A stretch of DNA of 64,000 nucleotides from Paragonimus westermani. Its lineage: Eukaryota; Platyhelminthes; Trematoda; Plagiorchiida; Troglotrematidae. The position numbers and the translations under genes are program-made. Below are positions 43,401-51,653 of this stretch, one piece after another. Position 1 is the first letter of the stretch. Every line of letters begins with the position of its first letter. Below the pieces are notes generated by a model. It had not been told where the DNA came from. It worked only from the letters and a program-made list of their open reading frames with translations, and made no database searches. The stretch lies in the NCBI GenBank assembly GCA_008508345.1, contig QNGE01000884.1, positions 9,418 through 73,417 on the forward strand, given 5' to 3'.

Positions 43401-46400
43401 CCTTTCTGAAAATCATAATCCAATGAAAAGTGCAGTTTGCCCGCATAAATCTTTTCTTTCTCATCAGCTTGCTGTGCTTCGTTTTCTTCCATATCTGTCT
43501 TGAGAGCGATTAGATCCTTTCATTTCGTCAAGAGGACACGAGAACAGAGTGGTTATGGGAATGGAAATAGAGAAAAAGTCACATTTGTTACAACCCGGAA
43601 TAATATGGAATATTTCAAGCTGTCAGGTTGGATGGTTTATCAGTTGAATAACATGTTTAGGTAAGATTTATTGCTCACAGCACAAATAAACGATTTATTC
43701 ATGTTGTATTGCTTTGTAGTGTTTAGTAATCACTTGGCTTCTCTGCGAAATCCAGTCAAACGTGGACATTTATACCAGTCCTTTCTTCATGCATATTTGT
43801 TTGTATCACCACAACGGCGTTTCACAAAGAATGTTTTACTATCTTCTTTAATTATTTAATTTTAGCTGACCGTTGCACCTCTACTTTTCGACTGCTGTCA
43901 AAATTTACGATGTTCCGACAGGCGCTTTAGCTGCAGACCAGCAGGAAGACATATTTGGAGATGTTGACATTTTATCTAATCTTCTCTAGTATGAACGCAA
44001 GCATATTAGGATAGATGAAAGGAACAGGTGGCAATAACAACACAAACTATTACCGTTGGGTTTTATTTTGAAAATGGGAATATTCTAATGCTGAAGGTGG
44101 AGTAAAAGCTTTCTAGGTCAACCGACTGTGAACACTGGATAGCATGGCACTTGTTAAGTAACATTTAATGACGTCTTACAGTCCTCTATTCAAGCTGTTG
44201 TGCAGGTAGCTGAGATGGAAGTACGTTTCACGGTGAACAGTTGAACGGTAGTAGGTTATAGGTGTACAACTTGAGACTACTGTTTACCCAGAACCGTAGA
44301 GGACTGGTGTCATACAATTAATGCGATTGTTGTTATCACGGTTATATGCCAAACGGCGTAAAAGAAATTACAAGAATGCGTATATATTGTGTTCTCGTGG
44401 GTTAGGTATCTGGGCAATAAATTGGAATGGCTTTTCACCTAAGGTCTTGTGCCTGACTGAGTATTACTTAATATAATATCGGTGAGTAATGAGGTGGTAC
44501 ACAACCCGTCACGTGATATCAACCTAGCACAGTACAAAAGCGGATGTTGCATTGGGTAAACAAGTAGGGTAGACATGCCAACATATTGACTAAGATTTCC
44601 TAATGACTATCTCCGACGGAGAAAACCATGAAGTAGGGTGTCGTGGTATGTTACCTTAAACATGTGAGGCTGTTAATAAATAAAGCTGATTTCAGAACCA
44701 GCTGAATAGCGTTAGCTGTTGTAACTACACTTGTATTAAACGTGTTAACTCTACAGTAGGTACCATACAAAAAGCCTTGTTTGAAACAACGAACGACAAG
44801 GAGAAAGATCCCTCTTAATCGGTTCGAAATTCAGAGTTGTTCGGAGTCAGCTAAGCTGTACTTGTTTCCGGACTTATCAGCAGAACAATGTGACGTATAT
44901 TGACCAGATAAGTGTCAGTTCAGGTTGATCGGCTGGCAGGAGTTATTGTAAGCACCGTATAAAAAGGAAAGATTGCATTTCTATTGTGAGCTCTCGTTCA
45001 GCGATGATTGCTGGTTTCAGACTTACTACCATCGATCAGGTTAACTGAACTGGCAATGCTGAACTTAAGAATTTGACATTCGCTTCTCATGTCACCCGTA
45101 CATGGATTTATCATCTTTCAACCAGAAATTGTAGCAGTACGCATGTGATACGATATGAAGGCATCTTGTTTCCTGTGGAATTCAAGCTGTAGGATAACCT
45201 GCATGAAATCCGTATCTCAGCACGCTAAAGGACACTTGAATGCTAAAGGTTTACTAAACGTACACAAAGGTCACAGTCTTCAGCTGAACGCCCAGCTCTT
45301 AAAAACTTGACCCTAATATGTACCGAAGTTGAGCAAATAAATATATGCAGTATACCCTAAAAGCTTCTTCCGAAAAATTTCATTCTGACTATTTTTGCGG
45401 GTACAGCGTGGCCAATTTTGAAGTGATTGTGAATAAGACATTTGATAAGTCTAGGACGGAATATTGTTAACTATGCTCCTTGCTAATGACTGAGTAGGGC
45501 ACGAACGCTTGACTGTATTGGTGGTGTTTGATAAAAACTCGTTCATGCAAACAATTGCTCCTAGTGACCGCCGGATAACTAATGAACTACGATTTCCATC
45601 TGGTCGATTCTGACTAACACCACGCACTTTGGGACTATCTGAGCCATGGGCGGATAATGATGCACAAACCAGTCACAACTAGCTGCTTGATCTCAGTTTA
45701 CTAGAAAAAAAGCTAGACGGTTGAGGAAGGTGGGGGCGAAAACATTCCCGCGACTCTAGTGACCGCCACCTGAGGCAGCGACCTGCCTGGTTATCGTTCT
45801 TATATTTTATACAGATTGTGATCTCAATCCCTCGAAGTGCGTTGTACTGCTCATTCACTACAAAGTTAGAGCAGTAATCATTAACTTTGCTAGCGGTCAT
45901 TAGGCCCACCTGTTTGACACAAGTTCTCTGAAAACTTTCTGACGCCGCAGCCGATGCTGACGATTTTGTAAGCCAACTGGGAATGACAGAAAATGAACTG
46001 AATAAACTGGAGACGAAAAGGTACGGTCACAACCAATGGGTCTTCTGACAAGCCCGTCGTCAGGTGTGCACAGTTGCAGTTCCCCCTTATTTGCATGTTG
46101 ATGCCTATTATGTTTATCAGCTCTATTTTGTCACCTCAACATGATGGTCACGCTTGTGCATTGCATCAATCCAGAGGCTGTTGACTAGGACTTCGGTCTT
46201 TCCAGATGCGATCTTGTCAGAAAGGCTAAAGAGAAGCAGCCATACAAAAAGAAGCCAAGCTTGTAGGTATATTCGTCACACTATTGATTGTGTAGAGGTA
46301 CGTAGGCAATGAGACGCTATCCTATGAGCTTACAACAAAACTATTTTTATAGGTACGGCACTGCTGTCTTTTGATTACAGAGAGAGTAAAAAAACTACCT

Positions 46401-49400
46401 TGAAACAAGGGAGCATTCCGATAACCCACCAGTTGTCAGTGACTGTCGGCTTATATTCCAATGCAGTCGAAAAACATCTGGTATTATTCAGAAGCCTGGT
46501 GTAATTTCTTATAGGTCACTGAGCGCTGTAGTGATCACATTCAAGAATTAATACCCTGCTCATGGCATCTCAGAGGTAAGCAAGCATCTCAGTATTAAGT
46601 GAGTCACAAAAATGAGTCACTGGCTTCGGGTAGGGTCCCTCAAGAAAACCCTATCTCTGTGTTTCACAGGGTCAGATTTTGGGTCTGACTTCTCAAGTCT
46701 CTCCACTGATAATTATCGGAATCTGTTGTTACTCTGACGGACCGGCCCACTCATCTTTGAGTTCTTCCTTCCTACTGCTTACTATCTTCTCTTTACTCCA
46801 AGAAGCTGGTAAACATTGACGCTCTTAACGCCCACGCTCCTTGGCAAATAGGTCAGCAGGCTGCCCTGGAAATGTATACCTGTTGTGTCTCCAGAACCCC
46901 TTTTAGTATCTAACGTTAACTTCCACTCGAATTCGTCCTTTCTCAGAGAATTTGGTGACGATGAAGCCCAATCTGACCGTCACGCTATGGTGAAGATTGT
47001 GATGAGCTTCAAGGTAGAACAAAACCTAATTGACCGGATCAAGGTGAATGGTCATCTCCGTGTTTTCAGACAGAGCACTCCAGTTAAGGTCTGTTGAGGC
47101 AAACCAGAAAGACGTTGTCTACTTGCCAAATCCGCATATGCATCAACAGACGTTAGTTTAGATGCTGTCATGAACGCATTCCATCAAGTAATCTTTGTTA
47201 TTTTGAAACAAACTAGGAACTCGGGCTGGTGATATGAGAGCGGCTGGGTGATCTCCATGCTTGATACACTGACAACAATGATTGACCGTTACAATTATAC
47301 GTATCCCAAAACATTTTGGCACAAATGGTGACAGTGCGTCAGGTGGAGACCACCATATGTAACCCAACCATGGACTCAGGTCAATCATATCGCCGTCAGT
47401 TATTGGTAGCACCATTCCATTCATGATTATTTTTTATTCTGCAGTGATCGCCTTGACTCAGAGCTCGTCGTTGTTCGGCTTTTGTTTAATCAAGGATCAT
47501 CTACTCACAGTCGAAGTACTCACTTATAAATTAAGCACAGCAGGTACAAGAAACGCTTATCAAACTGCGCTGACGGCCAAACCGACTGGATCACAATAAT
47601 GGAATTACTCAGTTCAGCTTTAGGTAACAATTGCAATAGCTAAGCAAAACTCTTGTGACGAGATCAGTTCCAAAACATCATCACAGAATATGCAGATGTG
47701 GATTTCTTCCGGGTCGGCAGATTTCAGATAAGCGCCGACTGGTCCCTCGTGATTTTACTTGCGACAGATACACAAACATGAATCATGAGTTTGGGTCAGC
47801 ACTATCAGGCTTGCTTGCCTGAGTCAGCCAGAGAGACGGAAAAAGGCGTTTTTATCAAGGAATAACCGGGTGCTGCTGTTTCCTGGTTCTTGGTTGCAAA
47901 GGCAGCCAGCAAGGTATAAATGAGACTGTGTGAAAAAATGATCTACAAATTTACAGTTTGTTGTGGCAACTTGATAGATAATCTGGGCATCTTGAAAAAT
48001 AATTCAAATGGCCTTGGTCAGCCCATCCGGTTGTGGATACTACACATTGTGTGGTTGGTTATGGTATTCTAAACGACCATCCGTCAGAAGCTGAAGTGAC
48101 TTCCTAGTTTAACTGCTGAGAGATGATCGAGCCTAAGATTCGATCCTTCTTTTTCAGCACTTCTGAAAGTTGTTGGTAAAATATGGATGTCTGAACTTAA
48201 CAAACTTCTCCTTTTCGTATGCTAGGCTAAAGGAATGATTCGGTAGTCGACCATTGTTGTTTTCGCATGTTAGCCTGTATCAAATGAGCCAACTGACGGG
48301 ACAACACATTGGAGCGTATTCGAGAATTGTGCGAGTTCATAACCACTAGTCGAGATAATGACAAAGCATAGAATTCGGTGGTTGGGTTATGTACTCCGCA
48401 CGTCGACAGACCGTCATTCGAACCTTAAATTATTCAGTGTGGCTGCTGACTGAAAGAAACTGCAAGGAAGCCAGGTGATGATTTGATCTTTTACCGTAGA
48501 AATCTCGACCATCGCGTTGAGCAAGGTTGGCAGGTGTCGTCTACCTTGCTGTCCAGTTCGAGATCACCTCACCGCTGGTTGAATAAATGCTCTGATACGG
48601 GATTGCTCTACAGTCAAAGACTAGCCACAAGGTTGTTGAATCTCCTATTCCATGAAGTTTAATTATTTCTGTTCTTTTGTCTTTCTTTTCTCACTTTTGT
48701 TTGCTACACATTAGTACTTATTGCTTATTGTGTGACCGCTTGGATCACTGTCAGAACCAGTAGCAACTTGGGTCACTGTACTCACAAGTGCGGCCTAAAG
48801 CTGAAACTGATGATGAACGTGTCTGAACAGTTTGGTTGCGGACAGTCGACTTCACTGACTTGCCATCAAGTACAGCTGTTTTCCTAGTGGAATTTCCCAC
48901 ATAGAATTGCATTGAGTAAACTTATACACGGTCGATTTTAATACACGGTTACATAAATGCACATTAACAAAACGATAAGTGAAATTGACATTGCACTCGT
49001 ATCTTAGTTGCCACCGTTTGTTATCATGGAAACGGTTCAGCCCAGTTTGCATTGTTTAGTCAGAAGCGCAAACACACGTAACTACCTATATAGACCATAA
49101 ACTGAACTTCAGTGAGTTTACAAACCTATTTGTTCTGGCACGATAAGCTGCTGGTCAGTAGGATTAGTGCAAATTACAGTGAAACCATGAGTCAGAAACG
49201 TGCGCTCCAGCTTCCACGCATTGAGTTATCCTATCCGATTAACCTGAACCCGGCAAGACTGAAGTTCAGCTAATCTCAAAGTTGTGTGTGACACGGTGAA
49301 CTCCCATTTTCGTATTCAGCATTATGAATCGTGTGCTTAACACACGAAAAAATTAGTTGATGTTTTCACGTATATTTTTCGCTTGCGTACTGCAACCGGA

Positions 49401-50071
49401 TTTTCCACTGTGGAAGAATGGCTATTCTTTGGTGTCTCGACGTCGAATATTGTATATCTGGAAAGGGTTGGTATCTGTACCTTCCCACTTGTTCCTTACT
49501 CTGACTGTCAAATCTCAACTGCTGCGCAACTGAACATACAGTCCCACTAGCATGAACACTAATTAAGAACATTTTGCACACTTTGAGTTTGTGCTGTTGT
49601 CAACAGCTTAGGTTGAGAATCACATAGGTCAGAGTAACACCCAGTGAACAGCCGTTCTGACTTTGGACTGTTCATTGTGTGTTCGAGTTAGTGGATGTCC
49701 GACCCACCTTTACTCACCTTGTAGGAGTGTCATCAGCCCCTCTAATGCGAGGAAAGGCGTTAATACTGGGTCGTCACAGCTCACTTCCCTGTGTTTGAGA
49801 TGTCTTGGTTAAAATTCTGACAGACACATGACCCTCTGAAACTCGTTGATGAAATAAGTTAAACTGTTACTCACCTTGTTTTTTGTGGCCTCGTCAAGAA
49901 ATGCCGCCGTTTTCAAATCAGCACCCAGCTTTCCACCAGCCATGGACATTTTCTTTGTATCTTTTTTCGAGCGACGTTTACGTAACACGCAGCGTTTGCA
50001 AAACCATAGCAGTAGAAGTAATCCAAATGTGACACCGATGATGCTCAGACTGACCACAGCTCCGTACGGCA
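1275..50071 (-). CDS. Synaptotagmin (Syt1/2-like), spliced gene, seven supported coding exons
   Basis: Synaptotagmins are vesicle membrane proteins that sense Ca2+ and trigger SNARE-dependent exocytosis. Seven exons on the minus strand join with consistent phases: 49875-50071, 43397-43498, 37400-37567, 31937-32110, 20275-20392, 14045-14178, 1275-1460. From the first complete codon of the anchor exon they give 358 residues: membrane helix (about 3-23), basic juxtamembrane run, acidic linker (66-85), C2A (about 86-210) and C2B (about 217-350), ending in the family motif WHTL (348-351). C2A Ca2+ ligands D114, D120, D172, D174 and D180 are present. In C2B, D247, D253, D307 and D309 are present, and the fifth position is E315. 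The C2B polybasic stretch (265-276) is intact. Introns run from 5.3 to 12.6 kb. The luminal N-terminal exon is not certain. The family assignment is secure; the exact paralogue is inferred. Confidence 0.95.
1561..1726 (-). mobile_element. tRNA-derived SINE, 5'-truncated copy (left arm of inverted pair)
   Basis: Read on the minus strand this is the body and tail of the SINE family, from CAAGGATATGC through the hammerhead region to ATGGTCAACTTGAA and a CATCAGTAAT end. Its tRNA-like head is absent. From 1594 to 1726 it is the near-exact reverse complement of 1862-1994. Confidence 0.8.
1673..1717 (-). ncRNA. Hammerhead ribozyme motif in SINE, core preserved
   Basis: On the minus strand: stem I GCATTA, core CTGACGA (position 7 is free in the hammerhead consensus), stem II GCTC/GAGC around CAATGA, GAAA, a self-complementary stem III CTCGAG bounded by A and T, cleavage base C, then TAATGC closing stem I with 6 perfect pairs. 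All invariant core bases are present. The tiny stem III implies weak monomer activity, as in Schistosoma Sm-alpha. Confidence 0.7.
1792..1996 (+). mobile_element. tRNA-derived SINE with complete tRNA-like head
   Basis: The head has an A-box-like ATGGCGCAGTGG and a B-box GAGTTCAAATCCCG followed by CGGCC, pairing as in a T arm. The body then follows with a hammerhead-like motif and a CTGAATGCGAAGG segment. The same head and body recur, diverged, at 21347, 53715, 54104 and 61738, which defines the family. Confidence 0.8.
1871..1915 (+). ncRNA. Hammerhead motif in SINE, decayed core
   Basis: It has the same architecture as 1673-1717. Stem I is GCACTA/TAGTGC with perfect pairing. The core is CTGACTA and the second core block reads GAGA instead of GAAA. 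Stem II and the CTCGAG element are kept, but the core changes should abolish cleavage. Confidence 0.6.
3291..3558. repeat. Dispersed repeat R2, copy 1
   Basis: It shares many blocks in the same order with 35224-35520: ATATTTAGCTGA, CATATCAG, CAGTTCGAGTG, a shared GACAGACC region, GTGGTGTTA and TGACTGTGT. The element class is unknown; there is no convincing reading frame. Confidence 0.65.
4897..5206. repeat. Dispersed repeat R1, copy 1, with 16 bp palindrome
   Basis: It matches 29494-29766 at high identity. It starts near the perfect palindrome GAGTAGTATACTACTC (4921-4936) and ends at GACACAAC. Relative to the other copy it has an extra stretch of about 34 nt before GCGCAAGAGA. Both copies keep an open frame on the plus strand ([24 protein letters not shown]) and one on the minus strand. 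It is probably a mobile element fragment of unknown class. Confidence 0.75.
10803..11100 (-). mobile_element. PLE GIY-YIG endonuclease remnant
   Basis: The minus-strand frame contains [10 protein letters not shown], then [16 protein letters not shown], matching in order AKHAMTTSHA and FRILLRHSNPRFLRF of the better endonuclease copy at 51077-51502. Upstream a YIGLQTQSY stretch in another frame resembles the catalytic YIGRT block. Stops and frameshifts interrupt it, so it is a dead fossil. Confidence 0.6.
14045..14178 (-). CDS. Synaptotagmin exon: C2B middle, polybasic patch
   Basis: The exon is 134 nt. Its acceptor TGTAG lies before AC, which completes an Asp codon begun in the previous exon. 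It encodes DPYVK, the lysine-rich [12 protein letters not shown] strand that binds PIP2 and SNAREs in this family, then LNPYYNESF and VPFDQIQ. The donor is CAG followed by GTTAGC, in phase 0. The exon edges coincide with those I recall for vertebrate SYT1 (split at the Ser/Asp of GLSDPYVK and after QIQ). All Asp and Lys positions expected of a functional C2B are present. Confidence 0.96.
15900..16560 (+). pseudogene. Tc1-like transposase C-terminal remnant
   Basis: Broken plus-strand frames carry, in order, three family landmarks: an Asp-containing strand [14 protein letters not shown] (about 16250-16295, like the QDNDPKHT block), [15 protein letters not shown] (16355-16399, like LNPIENVWSELKRR) and LYKNMPK (about 16470-16490, like the C-terminal LxxSMPxR block) followed by [11 protein letters not shown]. 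Stops separate them and the catalytic N-terminal half is not recognised. Confidence 0.5.
16780..16845 (-). mobile_element. SINE tail fragment
   Basis: ATTACTGATGAGT, then a TTTTGGTTC block and a TTGAACATCATT block, match the left end of the copy at 1561 with substitutions. Only the 3' tail remains. Confidence 0.55.
20275..20392 (-). CDS. Synaptotagmin exon: start of C2B
   Basis: The exon is 118 nt (39 codons plus 1 nt), with acceptor TTCAG before GAAAAT and donor TCAG followed by GTAAGC. It encodes [18 protein letters not shown], then [17 protein letters not shown]. This is the C2B opening, including the first Ca2+-binding Asp of KKMD. The phase-1 end joins the next exon to rebuild GLSDPYVK. 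The three residues ENR come before the usual LGDICFSL, a small lineage-specific spacer between C2A and C2B. Confidence 0.96.
21347..21490 (+). mobile_element. tRNA-derived SINE, diverged copy
   Basis: The head reads GATCGGTAGCGTAGTG with a B-box-like GTGTTCAAGTCGC, then AGATATACACTACC where the family has GGATATGCACTACTG. The hammerhead core is lost, but the AAGTGGAACTC block still aligns with GAGAGCGAAACTC. Confidence 0.6.
23900..24000 (-). mobile_element. Possible old tRNA-like SINE head
   Basis: On the minus strand an A-box-like TTGATAGAGTGAACGCC is followed at tRNA-like spacing by a B-box CAGTTCGAACC. Further along (minus strand, towards 23830) TATCTGAAT resembles the SINE tail. No full tRNA fold is evident. 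Confidence 0.3.
28235..28490 (+). pseudogene. mariner-family transposase C-terminal remnant
   Basis: A plus-strand frame contains [17 protein letters not shown], matching the YSPDLAPxDFxLF motif that carries the last catalytic Asp of mariner transposases. It is followed by [15 protein letters not shown] (family FxSDEEVxxAVxxWL) and [15 protein letters not shown], then a stop and a [12 protein letters not shown] tail where the family has LVxRWxKC. The first two thirds of the enzyme are missing or unrecognisable. Confidence 0.7.
29494..29766. repeat. Dispersed repeat R1, copy 2
   Basis: It aligns with 4897-5206 from TTGTAT through the palindrome (29518-29533), the PEHDGQEE and VRTFVKAN coding blocks, to GACACAAC. 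It lacks about 34 nt present in copy 1. Confidence 0.75.
31937..32110 (-). CDS. Synaptotagmin exon: C2A second half
   Basis: The exon is 174 nt (58 codons) and phase 0 at both ends, with acceptor AATCAG before GTACCA and donor GAAAAG followed by GTTAGC. It encodes [19 protein letters not shown], then [16 protein letters not shown], then [15 protein letters not shown]. The third Ca2+ loop of C2A has its Asp, Asp, Ser and Asp side chains (DFDRFSKHD). The final residues form the short C2A-C2B linker. Confidence 0.96.
34112..34232 (-). mobile_element. tRNA-derived SINE body, diverged
   Basis: GCATTCAGATAG, a block around TTTCGCTCTTGTTAGCGC and CAGTAATGCC match the copy at 1561-1726 in the same order. 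The hammerhead region keeps GAGCGAAAC, but the first core block has become CTGGAAA. Confidence 0.65.
35224..35520. repeat. Dispersed repeat R2, copy 2
   Basis: It is collinear with 3291-3558 and of similar length, with many small indels. It is old and of unknown class. Confidence 0.65.
36508..36583 (-). mobile_element. tRNA-derived sequence, second type
   Basis: On the minus strand GGTTGCGTAGCTCTGTTGG forms a perfect D arm (GCTC/GAGC), and about 40 nt later GGTTCTAATTC resembles a B box. Acceptor and T stems do not pair, so this is a tRNA pseudogene or SINE head rather than a working tRNA. It differs from the other SINE head. Confidence 0.55.
37400..37567 (-). CDS. Synaptotagmin exon: C2A first half
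   Basis: The exon is 168 nt (56 codons) and phase 0 at both ends. The acceptor ACACAG has a branch-like TTATGAC just upstream, and the donor is TTCAAA followed by GTACGT. It encodes [17 protein letters not shown], then [16 protein letters not shown], then [18 protein letters not shown]. Both loop-1 Ca2+ ligands (AMD and TSD) are present. The open frame continues upstream of the acceptor by chance with a YDY-like stretch; the linker exon at 43397-43498 shows the true upstream join. Confidence 0.96.
38534..38707 (-). pseudogene. PLE endonuclease fragment
   Basis: The minus-strand frame [16 protein letters not shown], then [18 protein letters not shown], then [13 protein letters not shown] is the second half of the GIY-YIG domain typical of Penelope-like elements. 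The Arg and the EHHPAW block are kept. The YIG strand is missing upstream, so it is truncated. It is very similar to the copy at 39770-39928. Confidence 0.75.
39491..39928 (+). pseudogene. PLE endonuclease fragment with connector, damaged
   Basis: A 145-codon frame holds [18 protein letters not shown] and [12 protein letters not shown] (the PLE segment between reverse transcriptase and endonuclease). It continues with [20 protein letters not shown], then [17 protein letters not shown], then [18 protein letters not shown] and NDAFRIVY. The usual SYIGRT motif has become SYVDRT, losing the catalytic-strand Gly. A deletion after REHQ removes the PAW block, and a stop interrupts the end. Confidence 0.8.
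40938..41666 (+). pseudogene. Non-LTR retrotransposon reverse-transcriptase C-terminal end
   Basis: Plus-strand frames read [19 protein letters not shown], then FCYLGSPL, then [19 protein letters not shown], then [15 protein letters not shown], then [20 protein letters not shown], then [10 protein letters not shown]. This series is typical of the post-RT region of RTE/CR1-like LINEs. Stops (after GSPL and SET) and a frameshift break it, and everything 5' of the thumb region is missing. The similarity fades after WEDLALNR near 41660. Confidence 0.85.
43397..43498 (-). CDS. Synaptotagmin exon: acidic linker and first C2A strand
   Basis: This 102 nt exon (34 codons, phase 0 at both ends) is easy to miss because a longer chance frame covers it on the other strand. 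Its acceptor CTCAAG precedes ACAGAT and its donor is GGCGAG followed by a strong GTGAGT. It encodes [20 protein letters not shown], then [14 protein letters not shown]. That is the family's acidic linker followed by the first C2A beta strand (the KLxFSLDYDF motif). Both phases fit the flanking exons, and the Lys/Asp-Met-Glu-Glu junction resembles the one I recall in insect Syt1. Confidence 0.93.
43499..49874 (-). other. Synaptotagmin intron between anchor and linker exons (6.4 kb)
   Basis: I recognise no element here. Two overlapping minus-strand frames at 45679-46096 and one at 47158-47424 are open but have no known motif. The region 46600-46740 is pyrimidine-rich. Confidence 0.7.
49875..50071 (-). 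CDS. Synaptotagmin exon: transmembrane anchor and juxtamembrane region
   Basis: The exon is 197 nt (2 nt plus 65 codons), with acceptor GATCAG before TGCCGT and donor AACAAG followed by GTGAGT. It encodes a single hydrophobic helix ([20 protein letters not shown]), then a cysteine/basic stop-transfer [15 protein letters not shown], then [17 protein letters not shown]. The last segment aligns with the juxtamembrane GxDLK/GxDMK segment of the family. The paired Cys after the helix are typical palmitoylation positions. The first codon is split (nTG), so the upstream exon must end in phase 1. Confidence 0.93.
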
Positions 50072-50342
50072 CTGATCAAACGTATAGAGATAGAGCAGAA
50101 GTTAAATTGAAGTTTACTATTGATAGTGCACAGTCGCTTGAGTCGGTCGAACGGGGATAACGCAAGTGTACCCCGTGGACTGCCACTAATATTCACTACT
50201 CAACGTGTTAAAACCCATCAACGTGATTAATAGTTACTTCGCCCAGTGCACAGTTCCTGTCTGCTAAAATATTGTAAGTCTACAAATATCACTCAAAAAG
50301 GGCAGTTTGCAAAGTCGGTCAGATGTATGAACCTCTGTTTAC

Positions 50343-50454
50343 CTGAAACCGTTTGAGAAATTAGTAGTACCATAAATGTTCTCAGCCGTTTCGGATCCAA
50401 TGACAAACATTGGTTTGTTCGACTCAATTTAGGAGCCACCTTATACAAACCCAT
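50343..50454 (-). CDS. Candidate first coding exon of synaptotagmin (luminal N-terminus)
   Basis: An ATG at 50454 opens 37 codons ending at a donor (TTTCAG followed by GTAAAC) in phase 1. This is the phase the anchor exon needs, and joining rebuilds a Val codon. The resulting protein would be about 396 residues, close to the usual 400-425. The peptide starts MGLYKVAPKLSRTNQ and has no N-glycosylation site, so it does not look like a typical luminal domain. The implied intron is only 271 nt. The fit could be chance; the true first exon may lie further upstream. Confidence 0.25.
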
Positions 50455-51076
50455 TTATCTCGTTCTTACAGTTTTGGGTCCTAGAGACAAGGGTGTGAGT
50501 TTGTTGGAACATGAGTTATAGATTGCGATATTACTTTCGGCAACCTAGACAGACAAAACTACATTCCAGCAACAGCAATGTATTGCTCAGTTTCCTTGTC
50601 AACAGCTTACACATGTTCCCTTCAAATTTAATTCTTTTCGTGCAATGGTTTGTCAAAGCCGACCGCATCGGGTCAACTTTGTCACTATACAGAAGTACAA
50701 GTGCATCAATAGTTAAGTTAGCTTTGACATTGCATTACCTGGGTTGGAGAAACATCGCACAATACATTTGCATATGAGGTGACCCTTATGGTGACCCTTT
50801 CGGCAGTAAACGCGATTTACACGTTACACAATTTGTCCATAATTTCTGTCCGGCTCATGAATCTTTGGGTGTGAAATTTCGAGCTACTGATGAAGGAAGT
50901 ACTATATCTGGTTATAATAGCCAATCTGTTTAGGTTTCATAGTTCTAATTTCGTCGTTTAAACAGAGCGACTGGACTGAAGGAGGCGACCAAGTCACACC
51001 CAGGAAGTTAAGGGGGCAGCCAAATAATTGAGCCTGAGAATAAGTGAAAGCAGGGAAGTGGGGATAATCCGGCGAT

Positions 51077-51653
51077 ATGAGCAGGTTGCCAAATCAGACT
51101 CAGAAGCTACTTGTGTCTTCAGTCAAACTAGATCAGCCTATCGGTGCCACTTCACATTGTGCTTACCAATTTGTGTGTAACTGCGGAGAAAGTTACATAG
51201 GCAGAACCGAGAGATGCTTGAGCTCCAGAATGAAGGAACATCTACCAAAATGGGTACAGAAGTCCGTGTTACCGGAGAATGGCAATGTTGGTGAAACGCG
51301 TAAACAGCCAGTTTCCTCAGTCGCCAAACATGCCATGACCACCAGTCACGCTATCGATCCATCTTATGTATTCAGAATCCTGTTGCGTCATTCTAACCCG
51401 AGATTCTTACGGTTTGCTGAAGCATTTGCAATTAATCGACTCAAACCAGCTCTCTGTGTTCAAAAACAATTGTTCGTGAACTTGACCCTTCCCTGGACTT
51501 AATGACTTATCCTAACCCGCCTATTGATTATCCACCCCTCAATTAGTTTGTTATAAAAAGACCCCATCCATATAATTGTAAATTTGGTACTGATGAGTCA
51601 ACACGAAATGCTTGCATCTACCAGTTTTTGTGTTCTAACTGCTTTGTTCAAAT
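51077..51653 (+). mobile_element. Penelope-like element 3' part: GIY-YIG endonuclease and 3' end
   Basis: An open frame of 141 codons (51077-51502) encodes a PLE GIY-YIG endonuclease: CAYQFVCNCGESYIGRTERC, then SSRMKEHLPKW, then SSVAKHAMTT and YVFRILLRHSNPRFLRFAEA, then AINRLKPAL. The CxCG, YIG and EH features of the family are all present. The endonuclease nicks target DNA for retrotransposition. A 3' end with a hammerhead follows (51507-51653). The reverse transcriptase is absent, so the copy is 5'-truncated and cannot move itself. It is the youngest-looking PLE here and belongs to a different lineage from the 38-40 kb pair. Confidence 0.85.
51584..51624 (+). ncRNA. Hammerhead ribozyme motif of PLE, complete core
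   Basis: Stem I TTGGTA/TACCAG gives 5 pairs and a wobble. The core is CTGATGA, stem II is GT/AC closing CAAC, then GAAA, and stem III (TGC/GCA plus the A-T core pair) closes TT. The cleavage base is C after U. Every invariant base is present. Very short stems II and III are known for PLE hammerheads. Confidence 0.75.
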
